From: Cryptomeria japonica
Taxonomy: Eukaryota; Streptophyta; Pinopsida; Cupressales; Cupressaceae
Assembly (NCBI RefSeq): GCF_030272615.1
Contig: NC_081410.1
Coordinates: 144,322,349-144,386,348, forward strand
Reading direction: 5' to 3'
Length of the DNA: 64,000 nt
The notes under the pieces are model-generated. The model saw only the letters and a program-made list of their open reading frames with translations. It was not told where the DNA came from and did no database searches. Shown here in pieces: positions 60,019 to 64,000 of this stretch. The translations under genes and the position numbers were made by a program. The stretch's first letter is position 1; the number at the start of each line of letters is the position of its first letter.

Positions 60019-61251
60019 CGTTAGACACATAGATATACTGAGGGGGAGGGGAGTGAATCAGTATATGCAAATTCCAACTTAATTCAACACTAATTACCAT
60101 TAATAACTTCTCCAAACATTTAATAATTGCTAGACAAGAATTTAGCACACATCAACACATAAAAACACTAGATTTATGTGGAAACCTAGAAGGGAAAAAC
60201 CACGGTGAGAATAGTTGCTTGGATCTACTGTCCAAATCCAGCCTCACAAAAGACGTTAAAGAACTTACAATATTCAATAGGCACCAACCTACAAGAATTT
60301 CACCCTCATGTGGAGACACCAATCCCCAAACACATTTGAGGGCACTAATCTATAGGAGACACCAATCTCAAATACATCAAGATATACAAAAGATGTAAGA
60401 TGTGTTATGTGGAGTCAAGGCTGAACCCTCAACATCTTGATCTAATCAACTTCAAAACACTCACAATGAGCATGACATCTTCAATTAAGTTCACACATCG
60501 AACCTAAATTGAGTAGACAATTTGCACAACTTTTGTCACGATTATTAGTTCTACTCACAATTTCAACACACCCTTGGAATGAATCTAATCAACAATATAT
60601 GTGCATTCCAATAATAATTACCACTTTATGTCGACCTAGATCATATTCAATACTACCCACAAGTCGGCCACAATCAAGTTCCTCAATCAAACGTGTAGTC
60701 GGCTCGGTCCTAAAAGCCAACATGCTACACCAAAAGTGGGGACATACTATGCGTTACCCAACATAGCCTCAACTAGTCCCAAACTATCTTCACACACTTC
60801 CTCCAGCTGGCATACATTACAATCCTCTAGTGCAATCATTCGGAACATTGTGCAAACTGTGAACCGGCGCAGTGAACATTATGTCACTTTTATCTTTTTA
60901 TCCACTAAAGCTCATCTATGAAACTCTGGAATCTAATACTTCATACTCAACCTAGCTTTACTTCCAAACAGCAAGCCTTAACTCTCTATTGCAGCAAAAT
61001 GCAGAGCCAAACACTATAACAGTGCAACTGAGTGCACATACTATTGCTTAGCAACAAACCTTAGAAACCTAGTGCCAATACTTCCAGACAACAATTCATG
61101 TACTAGACAATCAGGAACTACTAAAACCGAAGCATAATGATAACAAGAAGAAAGCTACATACCTGACTCTATCTTTTCAAAACTTAGATGACATGACAAT
61201 AACTGCATTCTTTCGGATGCCTTGACATCAATGACAACACTATGCTCAACA
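60019..61251 (-). mobile_element. 5' LTR of C1
   Basis: It ends in ATGCTCAACA at 61251 and aligns with 39432-40699 through shared blocks (for example CTAGATTTATGTGG, TTTTGTCACG, CAAGTCGGCCACAATCAAGTT). The exact left edge is uncertain by a few bases. Confidence 0.85.
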
Positions 61252-64000
61252 CTATGTGTTCTCAAAGGCTTTAATTTTGACTTGGTGGTGGGTGTTCCAT
61301 CCCTCAGCCCTGCCTTATATCACAACTAGAAGCCCTTGAGAGGCATATAATCAATTAAGAGGAATACGCTTACCTCTCGATGATCAACAAAGTTGGTCAC
61401 TGTGCATGATGCCTTGTGACTTTAAGATTCGTAGACTTCTAAGTATTGTTACACTCCAAATTTTGCTGATAAAGAGAAGAATTTAGATAGAAAAGCTTTA
61501 GAAGTGATAAAAAATTCAAGGATCTAAAGCAACCATTAAATGGTTAGTGTGATGGGTTCAACCACAGTCAAAACAATCTAATCCGTTGACTAAGGTAACA
61601 ATTGTCTTATGTAGAACAAGGCAACTAGATGAGTTCAACCATGGTAGAAACCATCCAAAATAGGACAAAATCACAAATTCCTCAAGACATAATTAATCTG
61701 AAGAGTTTGGAATACTCCCTACTGTGTTCCAATCTTGTTAGGCTTCTTCGAATCAACACTATGCTGAATTCCTATATAAATATAACCCTTTGGGATCTTG
61801 TAAACAGTAAAACTATTAGGGATTGACCTCTTGATGTTAGGTTTCTTCATCAAGTGTTAAGGAAGTCAAGTGCAAGTAATTGTGTGTAGAGCAAGTTGCA
61901 AAGAAATTTATATACATCCAGAACTCCAATGGTATCAATAAATGTCCTTCTAATCCTTCAGAAGCAAATATGCACGTAAGCTTGGAAGAAAATAGTGCTG
62001 GAGAAGGGTAGGTCTTATTCTTCCAGATATTTTTCCAAATTAGGTTACTTTGACCCAATCTCTCATGAATGTGCTTCGATATCTTTTATGTTACTTTAGT
62101 TAGTATTCCTTATTTCATTCATTTGAACAATTTGCAAATCATTTCAGCACTTAAAACAACTCTTCTTTTGGCACATTGAACCTATTTTCTAAGAAAATAT
62201 AAAGGGGACAGCAAATTGAACAATCAAGTATGTAATTGTACTGGAAAAAAATTCATGTTGGTGAATTACTACAATAAATCTATGCTCATTATGAATCAAA
62301 ATGTTTTGCCTTGGAAAGTGTATCAGACCTTCCCCTGTACATTGTAATGCAAAAGTTTGGTACAGAAGGGCATTTGTCGTTTTCCTTTCTGCCTTGAAAT
62401 TAGAGGTTGTGACTAAAGTTGAAGTCATCCTTGCCCAAAGAGAATGTGGGTGGAGAAGGAACGGAATATTTTATGTTCTCCCATTTTAAATGAGGGAAAG
62501 AGCAAAGAATGGATACTTCTCCTTCATTCATGAGGTAAATATCAAAAAAGGCTAGAATAAGGAAGAACAAAGAAGGGATGGTAGTCCCTCCTCCTGCATG
62601 CTAAATATTGGAAGAGCAGAAATAAGGGTAAGCAGAGAATGACAATTGTCCCTCTTTTTCCCTATCAGACATAAACGAGGATCAGAGATATTATGGTCAT
62701 TGATTCCTCCATATGCAGAATTAGACAAGCCAAAAAAGAGACCATCATCCATTCTACCATTAATTTCCAACAATAATCCCAACCCTGAAAGAAATGGTTG
62801 GTTGTTTATTTCTCCCAACACCTAAAAATTGGAGTTTCTAAGTGAAATTTTCGGCAAGTCAATTCCCAGCAGCAGAGGCAGGTCATGATCAAGGTTTCAA
62901 ACTCAAAACATAACTACGTTCATCCCTATACAGTTGTAAAAACTCAGATTTAAGCTCAATATCAAAATCTTGTAGCTCCTGGAAGTAAAATTGCTTTGTT
63001 TTTCCCATCAATTGTTCTTCCCTCTAATAAAGTACTAAACATAAAAGATGCTTTTGAACGTTTGAGAAGAGTTAAATTGCAAAGGGAGACAGAAGCTTGC
63101 ATGGAAGAAGAGTTGTGCAAATAGCAAGAAAGATCGCAAGTAGGCCCAAATGTCAAGTTAGGCATGAGTGTGTGTTTTAGTCTGAGTTTGAAACAAAGCA
63201 GAACTTTTAGTTGTAGATCTTTTTTTTTGCCGAATAATTGTTGTGCAAGCTTTCTTATAAATTAATAAAGAAGATTGTTGTTTCCATTTTTTGAGTTAAT
63301 CATTTACACTTCCTATGTTTTTTTGTGTGCTTTGATTGACCAAGTATGACAGCGATTTGCTTAATCCTCGACTTTTAATGCATATTCTTGCCAAATAGTT
63401 GAAATGCAAGTTTTCTAAAAAATTAAAAAAGAAGATTGTTTGATCTATTTTTTGAGTCAATCATTTCTACATCCTGTGTTTTTTGTGTGCTTTGCTTGAT
63501 AAATTGATGATAGTGATGCGTTCAACTCTCAATCAGGCCTTCCTCAGTCAATTCTCCCATGTTCCAAAATATATTTACCAAACTTCTCCTCTGTATGAGT
63601 TTTTTTTTGTAAGAGTGGACTCTAGCCTGATGACAATTAAACAGATTTTCTATTAAAAAAATTGATATTAAAAATTTCAACCAAACTTCTTGGGGGATTT
63701 TGATCTATAACTTCCAGGCCATGACTGTCAATCCCAGCTTAACATCTATGATACAATGAACTGTGAATCTTGACAAAGCACCATCATAAATGCCTTGTAG
63801 ACTCTCCAATCTATATCTTGGCTACTTACATATGACCAATGCAAGTGGACAATTATATGATTTACTTCTTTCCCCTGCTAAATTCAATCAAGGGCACGTG
63901 TTAAAATGAATGGCATCTGATTGTATTGTGAATTCAATTTAATAGACTGGGGTACTTTTTTTCCAGAGTAATGGATCATTTGCACATATGTAAGCAATCA
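61252..64000. other. No recognised gene
   Basis: AT-rich sequence with short frames lacking known motifs. Apart from the duplication at 63226-63530 I see no LTR boundary, RNA gene or exon I can defend. Confidence 0.5.
63226..63530. repeat. Diverged tandem duplication of about 155 bp
   Basis: GCCGAATAATTGTTGTGCAAG to TGTGTGCTTTGATTGA (63230-63340) is echoed at 63389-63505 by GCCAAATAGTTGAAATGCAAG to TGTGTGCTTTGCTTGA, in the same order. Confidence 0.78.

Larger units (their letters stand above)
39432..61251 (-). mobile_element. Copia element C1 (gag-only), split by nested insertions
   Basis: The minus-strand order is 5' LTR (60019-61251), primer site, gag N-terminal part (59961-59199), a 16.9 kb insertion, gag C-terminal part (42290-41290), polypurine tract, 3' LTR (39432-40699). 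The gag reading frame breaks exactly at the duplicated GAATG and resumes on the other side, so both halves belong to one element. No protease, integrase or RT follows gag, so C1 was a non-autonomous gag-only element or an internally deleted copy. The LTRs are clearly diverged, so it is old. Flanks ATTTG and CTATG do not match, so no target duplication survives. Confidence 0.8.

Overview
The window is nuclear DNA of a seed plant, dominated by transposable elements. One complete host gene is present, the spliceosome protein CWC15, split into seven exons with a 3.5 kb first intron. The C-terminal exons of a probable thioredoxin-fold gene are also visible. Long introns, AT-rich decayed intergenic DNA and deep stacks of LTR elements suggest a gymnosperm (conifer-like) genome. 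That is an inference: no marker fixes the species.

Layout. 1-14739: a Ty3/gypsy element of the Tat type on the minus strand. Its left end lies outside the window and the right LTR is 13290-14739. It has gag, protease, RT, RNase H, a second archaeal-type RNase H and integrase, broken mainly by in-frame stops. A 3.2 kb leader carries two arrays of a short GCGCTA-type motif, and the 3' untranslated part carries tandem repeats. 14740-22300: copia LTR remnants, an LTR-like stretch and decayed sequence. 22753-27504: CWC15, whose first intron appears to use a GC-AG splice pair and contains an 830 bp hAT-type element with an 8 bp target duplication. 27505-35808: mostly unrecognised intergenic DNA, plus the thioredoxin-like exons (31719-32221, minus). 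35809-38833: a 3 kb solo LTR.

39432-61251 is one nested stack that can be unpicked from target-site duplications (TSDs). A gag-only copia element (C1) is split inside gag by an insertion flanked by GAATG (42296-59193, LTR family X). That insertion holds a 1.2 kb solo LTR (Z, TSD CTTCA), a region Y of unrecognised gag-like open frames (44642-47752), and a copia element C2 (49127-57776, TSD AAGGG). C2 gag is split by solo LTR A (53924-56783, TSD CCTTT). A is split by solo LTR B (54525-56475, TSD CTATC). B contains a fold-back element F (54952-55606, TSD GTATATTTGC). This gives six nested layers.

No element has an intact coding set, so none looks autonomous. Several unrelated elements share one architecture: short motifs of the type GCGCTA or TCGCTG recurring every 25-30 bp, in element leaders or LTRs. 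That recurring pattern and the unassigned Y coding region are the least explained parts of the window.
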